Positions 8,921 to 17,061 of a DNA stretch of 38,759 nucleotides are shown here, piece after piece. Positions within the stretch are counted from its first letter, which is position 1, and each line of letters starts with the position of its first letter. The DNA comes from an uncultured Muribaculaceae bacterium (GTDB lineage: Bacteria; Bacteroidota; Bacteroidia; Bacteroidales; Muribaculaceae), in NCBI GenBank assembly GCA_910578395.1, contig CAJTPZ010000015.1, positions 1 to 38,759 on the forward strand, read 5' to 3'. A program made the position numbers and the translations under genes. A model generated the notes under the pieces. That model had not been told where the DNA came from, made no database searches, and saw only the letters and a list, made by a program, of their open reading frames with translations.

Positions 8921-10168
8921 ATGAACGACAAAGAAAGAGCGCAGGAGTCAGCACGAAAGGTGACTGTGGCATTGCACACCCGTGATCATGCCGACCGACT
9001 TCGCAGGTTGCTGAAACATGAAGGTGTGTCGGCTGACCTTGTGGCCGCGCGTCTCAGTCACAAACTGACAGATCATCCGATCGAGGTGAGAGTCAATGAG
9101 GATGATATTCCGGCCGTTTTGCGGATTATAGAAAATATCGAGATCTTTCCGCTCTATGATGAAGCGACGGAGGCTGATATAACAGAGGATAGAGAGGAAA
9201 ATGACAGTGTAGAGCGTCAGATGTCGAGAACGACGCGTCGTGTGGGATTGAGGCGTAAGACGGTTATCAACCGCAGATCTCAGGAAAAGACGATACTCGT
9301 ACCTGTGGATTTTTCGGAGTATTCATTTACGGCCGCCCGACTTGCATTTGACATGGCTTCAGGACATGGAGCCTCTATAGTTCTACTCTATGCCTATGTA
9401 GCACCGTCGCGTACCGACAGTTTTTCAATCACTCCTGATTCGGGATTTCTTGATATTGGAGCCGAAGAGGTTGCAATGGAGATCGATAAGGTCGCAAAAA
9501 GAAAGATGGAGGACTTTTCGGAGCGTATAAAGGAATATATCAAAACAGGAGTAATACCTGCAGTCAAGTTTACGACAGAAGTATATGAGGGGCTTGCCGA
9601 GGAGGTGATTCTGGAATATGCCCGGAACGTATCGCCTATGCTGATAGTCATGGGTACTCGCGGAGCGGACAAAAAAGAGTCTGACATGATAGGCAGTGTG
9701 ACAGCCGAGGTTCTTGATTCGTGTCGTTCAGTTGCTTTTACGGTGCCGGAAAGCATGCGTCTTCCTATTCCGAAAGAAGGGATGCGTCAGGTCGCATTTT
9801 TTGCGAATCTTGACAATGATGATTTTTCGGTGCTTGATAAGGTACATGAACTGTTCCCGACTTCGCCTTTCCACATAAATCTGGTATATGCCGGTCGAAA
9901 GAAAGGCAGAGCTGAAGGAAATGATCGGGAAATGGAGATGTTGCTGGACTATTGCAAGGTGCATTATCCTGGTTATATGTTTGATGCGAAAACTGTGTCG
10001 GGAGTGGGTGATATAGAGGATTTTGAAAAGATGCAACAGGAGCGACCTATGGAGATGATCATAATCCCAAACAAGCGCAAGAATGCGCTCGCTCGTCTGT
10101 TTAATCCAGGTCTGGCACACAGATTGTTGTTCCATTGTGATATACCTATGTTGGCTGTACCTGTTTGA
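8921..10168 (+). CDS. Tandem universal stress protein with N-terminal DUF2007-like domain
   Basis: A 415-aa cytoplasmic protein. Residues about 12-75 look like a small alpha/beta 'putative signal-transducing' DUF2007-like domain, followed by a charged linker (about 85-120). Residues about 123-275 are a UspA domain beginning KTILVPVDFSEYS. Its MGTRGADKKESDMIGS stretch fits the ATP-binding pattern G-2x-G-9x-G-S, so this half probably binds ATP. A second, degenerate Usp domain fills the C-terminus and lacks the loop. Neighbours queA (45 nt upstream) and the DedA gene (21 nt downstream) do not point to a specific stress. Confidence 0.85.
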   Translation: MNDKERAQESARKVTVALHTRDHADRLRRLLKHEGVSADLVAARLSHKLTDHPIEVRVNEDDIPAVLRIIENIEIFPLYDEATEADITEDREENDSVERQMSRTTRRVGLRRKTVINRRSQEKTILVPVDFSEYSFTAARLAFDMASGHGASIVLLYAYVAPSRTDSFSITPDSGFLDIGAEEVAMEIDKVAKRKMEDFSERIKEYIKTGVIPAVKFTTEVYEGLAEEVILEYARNVSPMLIVMGTRGADKKESDMIGSVTAEVLDSCRSVAFTVPESMRLPIPKEGMRQVAFFANLDNDDFSVLDKVHELFPTSPFHINLVYAGRKKGRAEGNDREMEMLLDYCKVHYPGYMFDAKTVSGVGDIEDFEKMQQERPMEMIIIPNKRKNALARLFNPGLAHRLLFHCDIPMLAVPV

Positions 10169-10189
10169 AAACTGCAATAAAGTAAGTAA

Positions 10190-10867
10190 ATGATTACGCT
10201 TTCTATCTTGGACTATCTAAATGCATCGGCGGCATTTCAGTTTTTCTGTGACAACGCGTCGTATTGGTTTGTGTTTCTCTTTATGGTAATAGAGAGTTCT
10301 TTCATTCCTTTCCCGAGCGAGGTTGTGGTGCCTCCTGCTGCGTATCTTGCTGTCAGCAGAGGTGATATGAATATCTATCTGGTTGTGCTTTGTGCTACTG
10401 CAGGAGCCGTAGTCGGTGCGCTCATAAATTACGTACTTGCTTTATGGATCGGCCGGCCTATCGTTTATCAGTTTGCCAATAGCCGTCTGGGACGTGCATG
10501 TCTGATCACTCCGGAAAAGGTCGAGAAAGCAGAGGCTTATTTTGACCGTCATGGCGCTGTGTCGACATTTATCGGTCGTCTTATACCTGCAATACGTCAG
10601 CTAATATCGATCCCGGCCGGTATTTCACGTATGAATGTATGGTCATTTCTACTCTTCACGATGCTTGGTGCCATGGTGTGGAATGTAATACTTGCCCTGA
10701 TGGGATACTGGCTTGCAATGACGGTGCCTTATGACCAACTTTTTGATGCTGTAGAGAAATACAACAGCTACCTTACAATAGCGGGTGTCATACTCGCGGT
10801 GCTGTGTGTGGCATATATTGTGATACATGCTTTCCGCCCTGTGAAAAAGAAAACTACAACAGTTTAA
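10190..10867 (+). CDS. DedA / VTT-domain membrane protein
   Basis: A 225-aa inner-membrane protein of the DedA superfamily, members of which act as lipid scramblases, including undecaprenyl-phosphate recycling, or maintain membrane potential. The N-terminal re-entrant motif ESSFIPFPSEVVVPPAAYLA and the segment DRHGAVSTFIGRLIPAIRQL, with the functional arginines and proline, are intact; Gly-Ile-Ser-Arg-Met follows as in the family. Membrane segments are expected at about 22-45, 55-80, 145-175 and 190-212. The Up-P recycling role is attractive because uppP lies 3.2 kb upstream, but that is inference. Confidence 0.9.
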   Translation: MITLSILDYLNASAAFQFFCDNASYWFVFLFMVIESSFIPFPSEVVVPPAAYLAVSRGDMNIYLVVLCATAGAVVGALINYVLALWIGRPIVYQFANSRLGRACLITPEKVEKAEAYFDRHGAVSTFIGRLIPAIRQLISIPAGISRMNVWSFLLFTMLGAMVWNVILALMGYWLAMTVPYDQLFDAVEKYNSYLTIAGVILAVLCVAYIVIHAFRPVKKKTTTV

Positions 10868-10878
10868 ATCAATTAGAT

Positions 10879-11526
10879 ATGCTTGTCTCACCTTCGATAC
10901 TTTCGGCTGATTTCGCTAATCTCGGACGTGATATAGAGATGATCAACCGCTCTGAGGCCTCGATGATTCATGTGGATGTGATGGACGGTGTTTTCGTGCC
11001 GAATATCTCTATCGGTTTTCCTGTGATTGAAGCAGTAGGACGCATTGCCCAAAAGCCACTGGATGTGCATCTGATGATCGTGGAGCCACACAAGTATGTG
11101 TCTCAGGTGCGTGATTCAGGAGCAGAGTGGATGAATGTGCATATAGAGGTGAGTCCCCATCTTGACCGCACTGTCCAGGCTATAAAGCAAGCAGGCATGA
11201 AAGCTGCTGTTACATTGAATCCGGCTACACCTGTCGCTCTTCTCAAGGATATAGTTGCTGAGCTCGATATGGTGTTGCTCATGTCGGTGAATCCGGGTTT
11301 CGGGGGACAGAAATTCATAGGTAATGTGATAAATAAGATAAGAGAGCTTAAGACCCTGATCATCGAGACCGGATCAAAGGCGCTCATAGAAGTTGATGGC
11401 GGTATAAATGCAACGACAGCGGTCCAGGTGGCTGAAGCCGGGTGTGATGTGGTTGTGGCCGGAAGCTATGTTTTTGGCAATAATGATCCGGAGGCTGCTA
11501 TTGCAGGTCTGGCAGCAATCAAGTGA
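10879..11526 (+). CDS. rpe: Ribulose-phosphate 3-epimerase
   Basis: Rpe interconverts ribulose-5-phosphate and xylulose-5-phosphate in the pentose phosphate pathway. The 216-aa TIM barrel starts MLVSPSILSADF; metal ligands are visible as His31 and Asp33 (IHVDVMDG), His64 (DVHLM) and Asp173 (EVDGGI), with the phosphate loop VNPGFGGQKF. The frame stays open 75 nt further upstream to 10804, inside the DedA gene, but the conserved N-terminus begins at the ATG at 10879, 11 nt after the DedA stop, so that start is chosen. Confidence 0.96.
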   Translation: MLVSPSILSADFANLGRDIEMINRSEASMIHVDVMDGVFVPNISIGFPVIEAVGRIAQKPLDVHLMIVEPHKYVSQVRDSGAEWMNVHIEVSPHLDRTVQAIKQAGMKAAVTLNPATPVALLKDIVAELDMVLLMSVNPGFGGQKFIGNVINKIRELKTLIIETGSKALIEVDGGINATTAVQVAEAGCDVVVAGSYVFGNNDPEAAIAGLAAIK

Positions 11527-11582
11527 CATAGCGTTTGAGAACAAGTAGAAGTAATACCCTGAATCATAAGTAATACAACAAC

Positions 11583-13544
11583 GTGAAAAAGATCTTTTTG
11601 TTTGTCATGGTCAGCCTTGTGGCTGTATTGGCCAAGGCTCAGATGCTTGATCCGATACATTGGAACGCAAATGTAGAAATGGTATCGGAAAACAGCGGAG
11701 TGATAAATCTTGATGCGGAAGTTGATAACGGATGGCATCTCTATGGACTGAATCTGCCTGACGGAGGTCCGATCTCCACATCCATCTCATTTACACTCCC
11801 TGAAGGTGTGATTCTTGACGGAGATATAGAACCATCGGAAAAACCAATTGAAAAGTTTGATAAAATATTTGAACTGCCGCTTTCGTGGTGGGGATCCAAT
11901 GTCAGTTTCAAGCAGAAATTCAATATCGGCGCTGATGTCACGCAACCTGTAAACATAAGCGTGAGTGTCAGATTTCAGGGCTGTAACGATGAGACTTGCG
12001 TAGCACCGAAAACAGAGACATTTGATCTTACGGCAGGATCCAATGCAGTACCGTCAGAGCCTGAGAGTCCCGCTGTACCTGCGGTTAAGCAAGATAAAGG
12101 CGATAATGTAGCATCGGTAGCTTCTGGCAGTCTCTGGCAACCTGTTGTTTTTGACAAAGAGGTTAAAATTTCAAATAACGGATGGGGTTCGATATTTATC
12201 TGGGGTTTTCTCGGAGGTCTTCTTGCGTTGCTTACGCCTTGTGTCTGGCCGATGATACCGATGACTGTAAGTTTTTTCCTTAAAAAAACCTCTTCCCGCA
12301 GCAAGGCTATAAGAGACGCGCTTACTTATGGTGTTAGCATTGTGGTGATTTATCTTGTGCTTGGTCTTGCAATCACACTTCTGTTTGGAGCAAGCAAACT
12401 TAATGATCTTGCGACAAATGCATTATTCAATATGCTCTTTTTTGTCTTGCTGCTTGTGTTTGCGGTTTCGTTTTTCGGAGCCTTCAATATTACCCTTCCT
12501 TCAAGCTGGAGCAACAGTGTTGACAGTAAGGCGGAGAAAACTTCAGGACTTCTGAGCATATTTTTCATGGCGTTTACTCTTGCGCTTGTGTCGTTCAGCT
12601 GCACAGGCCCTATCATCGGCACACTTCTTGTAGAAGCTGCTTCAATGGGCAACATCACAGGACCGGCAATAGGCATGGGGGCGTTTGCGCTTGCGCTTGC
12701 TCTTCCGTTTACGCTTTTTGCTATCTTTCCGTCATGGCTCAAGGAGATGCCACGTTCGGGCGGATGGCTTAATTCAGTCAAGGTCGTTCTCGGTTTCCTT
12801 GAACTGGCTCTTTCGCTGAAATTCCTTTCGGTAGCCGATCTGGCATACGGCTGGGGCATACTTGACAGAGAGGTGTTTATTTCACTATGGATTGTCATGT
12901 TTGTACTGCTCGGAATGTATCTGCTCGGTAAAATCAACTTTTCACATGATACTCCGAGCGAGCATGTGTCGATAGTGCGTTTCTTCCTTGCAATGGTTTC
13001 GTTGAGTTTCGCGGTGTATCTTGTGCCAGGATTGTGGGGTGCGCCTCTGAAGAGTGTGAGTGCTTTTGTACCGCCGTTGTATACACAGGATTTCAATCTG
13101 TATGAAGGCGGAAAGTTTGAGGAGTTTGACGACTATGACGAGGGTATGGCCTATGCAGAGGCCAATCATCGTCCTGTGCTCATCGATTTCTCGGGTTACG
13201 GTTGTGTGAACTGCCGCAAGATGGAAGGTGCGGTGTTTGATACCGATGAGGTCGGGGATATCATCAAGAAAAATTTTGTATTGGTCAAACTTATGGTCGA
13301 TGACAAGACCAAGCTTGCCCAACCGATGGAGGTTACTGAAAACGGAAAGAAGATCAAGCTTAATACGGTTGGTGAAAAGTGGAGCTATCTGCAGCGCATG
13401 AAGTTTAAGGCTAACACTCAGCCCTATTACGTAATGCTTGACAATGAGGGTAAGCCTCTTGACGGTCCGACATATTATGACGAGAATGTCGAAAAATTTG
13501 TCAATTGGCTCGAAACCGGAATTGAAAACTATAAGAAGAAATGA
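11583..13544 (+). CDS. dsbD: DsbD-like thiol:disulfide interchange protein
   Basis: DsbD-type proteins carry electrons from cytoplasmic thioredoxin across the inner membrane to periplasmic reductases. The 653-aa chain has a signal peptide (about 1-20), a periplasmic N-terminal domain with a Cys134/Cys139 pair (GCNDETC), a membrane core of about eight helices (about 200-470) with redox cysteines Cys220 (LTPCVWPMIP) and Cys340 (SCTGP), and a C-terminal thioredoxin-like domain with CVNC (Cys541, Cys544). All three cysteine pairs are present, so it should be functional. The start is GTG, the only candidate after an in-frame stop at 11571. The stop overlaps mazG by 4 nt. Confidence 0.93.
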   Translation: MKKIFLFVMVSLVAVLAKAQMLDPIHWNANVEMVSENSGVINLDAEVDNGWHLYGLNLPDGGPISTSISFTLPEGVILDGDIEPSEKPIEKFDKIFELPLSWWGSNVSFKQKFNIGADVTQPVNISVSVRFQGCNDETCVAPKTETFDLTAGSNAVPSEPESPAVPAVKQDKGDNVASVASGSLWQPVVFDKEVKISNNGWGSIFIWGFLGGLLALLTPCVWPMIPMTVSFFLKKTSSRSKAIRDALTYGVSIVVIYLVLGLAITLLFGASKLNDLATNALFNMLFFVLLLVFAVSFFGAFNITLPSSWSNSVDSKAEKTSGLLSIFFMAFTLALVSFSCTGPIIGTLLVEAASMGNITGPAIGMGAFALALALPFTLFAIFPSWLKEMPRSGGWLNSVKVVLGFLELALSLKFLSVADLAYGWGILDREVFISLWIVMFVLLGMYLLGKINFSHDTPSEHVSIVRFFLAMVSLSFAVYLVPGLWGAPLKSVSAFVPPLYTQDFNLYEGGKFEEFDDYDEGMAYAEANHRPVLIDFSGYGCVNCRKMEGAVFDTDEVGDIIKKNFVLVKLMVDDKTKLAQPMEVTENGKKIKLNTVGEKWSYLQRMKFKANTQPYYVMLDNEGKPLDGPTYYDENVEKFVNWLETGIENYKKK

Positions 13545-14344
13545 GTCAGTTCAAACCGCTTCATAGCCGCGAGGAAAAGGTCGAGGCACTCGGTCGTGTG
13601 ATCGATGTGCTCGACCGCCTGCGGGTGGAGTGTCCATGGGATGCCAAGCAGACCAATGAGAGTCTTCGGCCGAATACGATAGAAGAGACTTATGAATTGT
13701 GTGACGCATTGATAAGAGAAGATAATGCCGACATACGGAAAGAGCTTGGTGATGTGTTGCTTCACATACTGTTCTATTCACGTATAGGTGAAGAGAAGGG
13801 TGTCTTTGATATTGTAGATGTGGCAGATTCTCTAAACTCGAAACTGATCTATCGTCATCCGCATGTTTTCGGGGAGGTGAAAGTGGAAGGCTCCAATGAT
13901 GTGCTAAAAAACTGGGAGGAGCTTAAACTGAAGGAAAAGGGAGGAAATAAGACAGTGCTATCGGGAGTTCCGGCGGCATTGCCCTCGCTGATCAAGGCAG
14001 AGCGTATTCAGGAAAAAGCCTCAAACGTCGGATTTGACTGGGAGAATGTAGATCAGGTCTGGAGTAAGGTAAAGGAGGAGATCTCGGAGTTTGAGGCAGA
14101 GGCTGTTTCCGGAAACAGCGAGAGGATGGAGAATGAGATGGGAGATGTGTTTTTTGCGCTTGTGAATGCAGCTCGCCTGTATCACATAAATGCCGAGAAT
14201 GCTCTTGAGAAGACTAACAGGAAATTTATATCCAGATTCAACTATCTTGAACGTAAGGCAAAGGAGTCTGGAAAGAATCTCAGAGACATGACTCTTGCCG
14301 AGATGGATGCATTATGGGATGAGGCTAAACAAAAAGAGTGCTGA
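13541..14344 (+). CDS. mazG: Nucleoside triphosphate pyrophosphohydrolase MazG
   Basis: MazG hydrolyses (d)NTPs to monophosphates and pyrophosphate, for housecleaning of damaged nucleotides and possibly tuning the stringent response. The 267-aa protein has two MazG domains: the N-terminal one with CPWDAKQT, EETYEL and KELGDVLLHI, and the C-terminal one (about 150-250) with EEISEFEAE and ENEMGDVFFALVN, whose E-x2-E and E-x2-D acidic residues bind magnesium. Length matches the E. coli protein (263). Its ATG overlaps the dsbD stop (ATGA), indicating coupled translation. Confidence 0.95.
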   Translation: MSQFKPLHSREEKVEALGRVIDVLDRLRVECPWDAKQTNESLRPNTIEETYELCDALIREDNADIRKELGDVLLHILFYSRIGEEKGVFDIVDVADSLNSKLIYRHPHVFGEVKVEGSNDVLKNWEELKLKEKGGNKTVLSGVPAALPSLIKAERIQEKASNVGFDWENVDQVWSKVKEEISEFEAEAVSGNSERMENEMGDVFFALVNAARLYHINAENALEKTNRKFISRFNYLERKAKESGKNLRDMTLAEMDALWDEAKQKEC

Positions 14345-14384
14345 AAAGGTTAAATAAATACACACTTTTTCAACACGGATATAA

Positions 14385-14819
14385 ATGAATACGCTTAAAC
14401 TCTTGTGTGCCGTTGTGCTTACGGCAATTTTTTCCGGACTCGCCGCCCAGACTCCATTCAGAACCAACACAGCTTTCAATACAGCGCTGAAGAATCCGCT
14501 GCATGTCAGGGTCGATAAAATCAATAACAGCAATCTCGACGGAGTGACACGCGTGTGCTGTACACTCACAGGTAATCCGAATACTTCGTCGCGTGTTGAC
14601 AGCTGCACGCTGATACTTGGTGGTCAGGCTTATGGATCTTTGGATATCGATGGTGTCGATTTCAAACGTTATTTCCAATGGGAGGAGGACGGACAGATTC
14701 CGGTAGAGGTTGATTTCCCGCGTCATACAGGATTTAAGCCAGAAGATAAAATTGTTTTCCATACGGTGTCGGGAGACATCTCCACCCGTCTGGGAGACAA
14801 GATCAAGCAGCAGAAGTAA
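14385..14819 (+). CDS. Small secreted protein of unknown function
   Basis: Not recognised. The 144-aa product starts with a convincing signal peptide (about 1-21, ending LAAQ), so it should reach the periplasm or beyond. The mature part, about 120 residues, is rich in beta-prone stretches (GVTRVCCTLTG, DSCTLILGGQAYGSLDIDG) and has three cysteines within about 18 residues, which could form a disulfide. It ends in a basic KIKQQK tail. It lies 40 nt after mazG and 10 nt before topB, so it is probably cotranscribed with both. The upstream dsbD gene makes a redox-dependent folding link conceivable. Confidence 0.75.
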   Translation: MNTLKLLCAVVLTAIFSGLAAQTPFRTNTAFNTALKNPLHVRVDKINNSNLDGVTRVCCTLTGNPNTSSRVDSCTLILGGQAYGSLDIDGVDFKRYFQWEEDGQIPVEVDFPRHTGFKPEDKIVFHTVSGDISTRLGDKIKQQK

Positions 14820-14829
14820 GAAGTAAATA

Positions 14830-16704
14830 GTGAAAGTCTGTATCACCGAGAAACCAAGCGTGGCCCGGGATATCGCATCCATATTGGGTGCCGATGTCAG
14901 GCGTGAAGGATTTTTTGAAGGAAACGGATATGCAGTGACCTGGACTTACGGTCATTTGTGCTGTCTGAAAGAACCTGCCGACTATAGTGAATCATGGAAG
15001 CGCTGGAGTCTCAGCGCTTTGCCTATGATACCGGCAAGGTTTGGGATCAAGTTGATAGATGACAAGGGAATCGAGAGACAGTTCAGGGTTATCGAGACTC
15101 TTGTAGGACAGGCAGAGGAAGTAATAAACTGTGGTGACGCAGGGCAGGAAGGTGAGCTGATACAGCGCTGGGTGATGCAGAAAGCTGGGGTGAAATGTCC
15201 GGTGAGACGGCTATGGATCTCATCGCTTACCGATGCATCGATAAAGGAGGGTTTCAAGAAACTCGCACCGGCTTCGAAATATGACAATCTTTATTATGCC
15301 GGATTGTCACGAGCAATAGGGGACTGGCTGTTGGGCATGAATGCGACGAGACTTTACTCGCTGCGTTACAGTGGCCCAGGCAAAGTACTTTCTGTAGGCC
15401 GTGTGCAGACACCGACACTTGCGTTGATAGTGAAACGGCAGGAGGAGATCGACAGGTTCCGTCCGGAGGATTTCTGGGAATTGAAGACACTTTACCGTGA
15501 TGTGGTGTTCAACGCCACATCGGGCAGATTTACCGATATCGAAAAGGCGGAAAAGGCTGTAGAAGAAGCTGCCAAACATGAGTTTGTCGTGGATAAGGTA
15601 GAGGAAAAGAAGGGGAAGGAGTTTCCGCCCAAACTTTTTGACCTTACAACACTTCAGGTTGAGTGCAACAAACGTTTCGGATGGACTGCCGAGGAGACAT
15701 TGCGGCTGATACAGTCGTTGTATGAAAAAAAACTGACAACCTATCCCCGTGTAGATACGACTTATCTTTCATCGGATATTTATGCCAAAGTGCCGGAAAC
15801 TCTTAAGAAAATGGCACCATACGCAAGTCTGACGGCTCCTGTGCTTGCAAAGCCTATCTCTAAGACCAAACGAGTCTTTGATGATGCAAAGGTTACTGAC
15901 CACCACGCTATCATACCTACCGGGGAATCTCCGGCCATACTCTCCGACACTCGTGAGCGACAATTATATCATTTTATCGCATTGCGGTTTATTGCCGCGT
16001 TTTGGCCTGAATGCTCTTTTCTGACAACGACAGTCAACGGTCATGCCGGAGAACAAGGCTTCAAGGCACAGGGCAAGGTGATTGTGACTCCAGGATGGCG
16101 GACTGTGCTTGATAACAAAAATAATGCAGAGAGCCAGCAGGATGCATCATCGGATGATAAAATACTTCCACCCTTTACAGTAGGTGAAAGTGGGTCGCAT
16201 GAGCCTTCTCTGCAGAAGAAGACTACCCAGCCGCCGAAGCTTTACAATGAGGGCACATTGTTGCGTGCTATGGAAACAGCCGGCCGTACGGTCGATGATG
16301 AGGAGCTCCGCGAGGCCATGAAGGAGAATGGCATAGGACGTCCGTCGACACGTGCGGCAATAATAGAGACTCTTTTCAAACGAGGGTTTCTGAGGCGTGA
16401 GCGCAAGAATATAATACCTACGCAGGCAGGAGTGGAACTGATTGCGACTATAGGCCAGGAACTTCTCAAAAGCGCCAAACTTACCGGAATATGGGAGAAT
16501 AAGCTGCGGCGAATCGAGCGTGGCGATTTTCAGGCCGCTGAGTTTCTTGACGAACTGAAGGCGCAGGTGAACGAGATTGTGCGAGATGTGCTCAATGATT
16601 CGTCGCAGCGTCGTATAGAGGTAGTTCAGGGGATTGATCAGGAAGAAAACAATGAGGTGAAAGGTCGTAAGCCTTCAAAGAAAAAAAAGAAGGAAAAGGA
16701 ATGA
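14830..16704 (+). CDS. topB: DNA topoisomerase III (type IA)
   Basis: A type IA topoisomerase that passes single strands and resolves recombination and replication intermediates. The 624-aa protein starts with the TOPRIM sequence KVCITEKPSVA; acidic DAGQEGE is near residue 100, RVQTPTLALIV near 190, and the nucleophile Tyr305 is in TYPRVDTTYLS. IGRPSTRA near residue 500 is also typical. The C-terminus is a basic Lys-rich tail with no zinc ribbons, consistent with TopB rather than TopA. The start is GTG, since an in-frame TAA lies at 14824. The stop overlaps the next small gene (ATGA). Confidence 0.94.
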   Translation: MKVCITEKPSVARDIASILGADVRREGFFEGNGYAVTWTYGHLCCLKEPADYSESWKRWSLSALPMIPARFGIKLIDDKGIERQFRVIETLVGQAEEVINCGDAGQEGELIQRWVMQKAGVKCPVRRLWISSLTDASIKEGFKKLAPASKYDNLYYAGLSRAIGDWLLGMNATRLYSLRYSGPGKVLSVGRVQTPTLALIVKRQEEIDRFRPEDFWELKTLYRDVVFNATSGRFTDIEKAEKAVEEAAKHEFVVDKVEEKKGKEFPPKLFDLTTLQVECNKRFGWTAEETLRLIQSLYEKKLTTYPRVDTTYLSSDIYAKVPETLKKMAPYASLTAPVLAKPISKTKRVFDDAKVTDHHAIIPTGESPAILSDTRERQLYHFIALRFIAAFWPECSFLTTTVNGHAGEQGFKAQGKVIVTPGWRTVLDNKNNAESQQDASSDDKILPPFTVGESGSHEPSLQKKTTQPPKLYNEGTLLRAMETAGRTVDDEELREAMKENGIGRPSTRAAIIETLFKRGFLRRERKNIIPTQAGVELIATIGQELLKSAKLTGIWENKLRRIERGDFQAAEFLDELKAQVNEIVRDVLNDSSQRRIEVVQGIDQEENNEVKGRKPSKKKKKEKE

Positions 16705-16916
16705 TTATGTGCTTCGGTGTGTGGTGGCAGTGGATTGCGGTCGGTGTTATTGCTGTTGTGGCTGTGGTGCTTGTGTTTGGCCGCGGTCACTGTGGCCGCG
16801 GTCACTGTGGCCGCGGACGCTGTGAAGGAAGGAGCAGTGGTGGGAAAAACCATGATGACTGCGATTCCGGACCGTGCCAGGGGTGTCCGCTTTCAGGCGG
16901 TTGCAATAAGCATTGA
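16701..16916 (+). CDS. Cysteine-rich single-span membrane microprotein (FeoB-associated-like)
   Basis: A 71-aa product whose ATG overlaps the topB stop. Residues 7-26 form one hydrophobic helix. The rest is Gly/Arg/His/Cys-rich with cysteines at 31, 36, 41, 54, 59, 62 and 68. The C-terminal part CQGCPLSGGC resembles the tail of FeoB-associated Cys-rich membrane proteins, small helpers found beside ferrous-iron transporters, but no feo gene is seen here. Three in-frame copies of a 15-bp repeat encode GRGHC, GRGHC and GRGRC. A metal-binding role is inferred from composition. A second in-frame ATG lies 6 nt downstream. Confidence 0.65.
   Translation: MIMCFGVWWQWIAVGVIAVVAVVLVFGRGHCGRGHCGRGRCEGRSSGGKNHDDCDSGPCQGCPLSGGCNKH
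16779..16823 (+). repeat. Three tandem copies of a 15-bp in-frame repeat
   Basis: Units at 16779-16793 and 16794-16808 are identical (GGCCGCGGTCACTGT); the third at 16809-16823 differs at two bases. The period is five codons, so copy number changes would lengthen or shorten the Cys/His-rich region of the microprotein without breaking its frame. Confidence 0.95.
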
Positions 16917-16969
16917 AGGTGAATTTTAAAATTTTTAAAGGGAAGAGGAGACAGAGTGTCAATCTCGCA

Positions 16970-17000
16970 TTTGGCAGGTGAGAATTTATGTTTATCTTTG
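16970..17000 (+). promoter_or_regulatory. Bacteroidetes-type promoter for glyS
   Basis: TTTG at 16970-16973 and TATCTTTG at 16993-17000 match both consensus boxes exactly with a 19-nt spacer. Transcription would begin about 17007, giving a leader near 55 nt before glyS. It separates the glyS group from the mazG-topB group. Confidence 0.8.
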
Positions 17001-17061
17001 CATAATGACTCGGTCGCATAGACCATTGTGTAAAATGAACTGATTTAAATAAATACGAGAT

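Noticed and set aside
12350..13096. 248-codon - strand open frame opposite dsbD
   Set aside because: Mirrors the membrane core of dsbD; Ser/Arg/Thr-rich composition typical of an antisense shadow.
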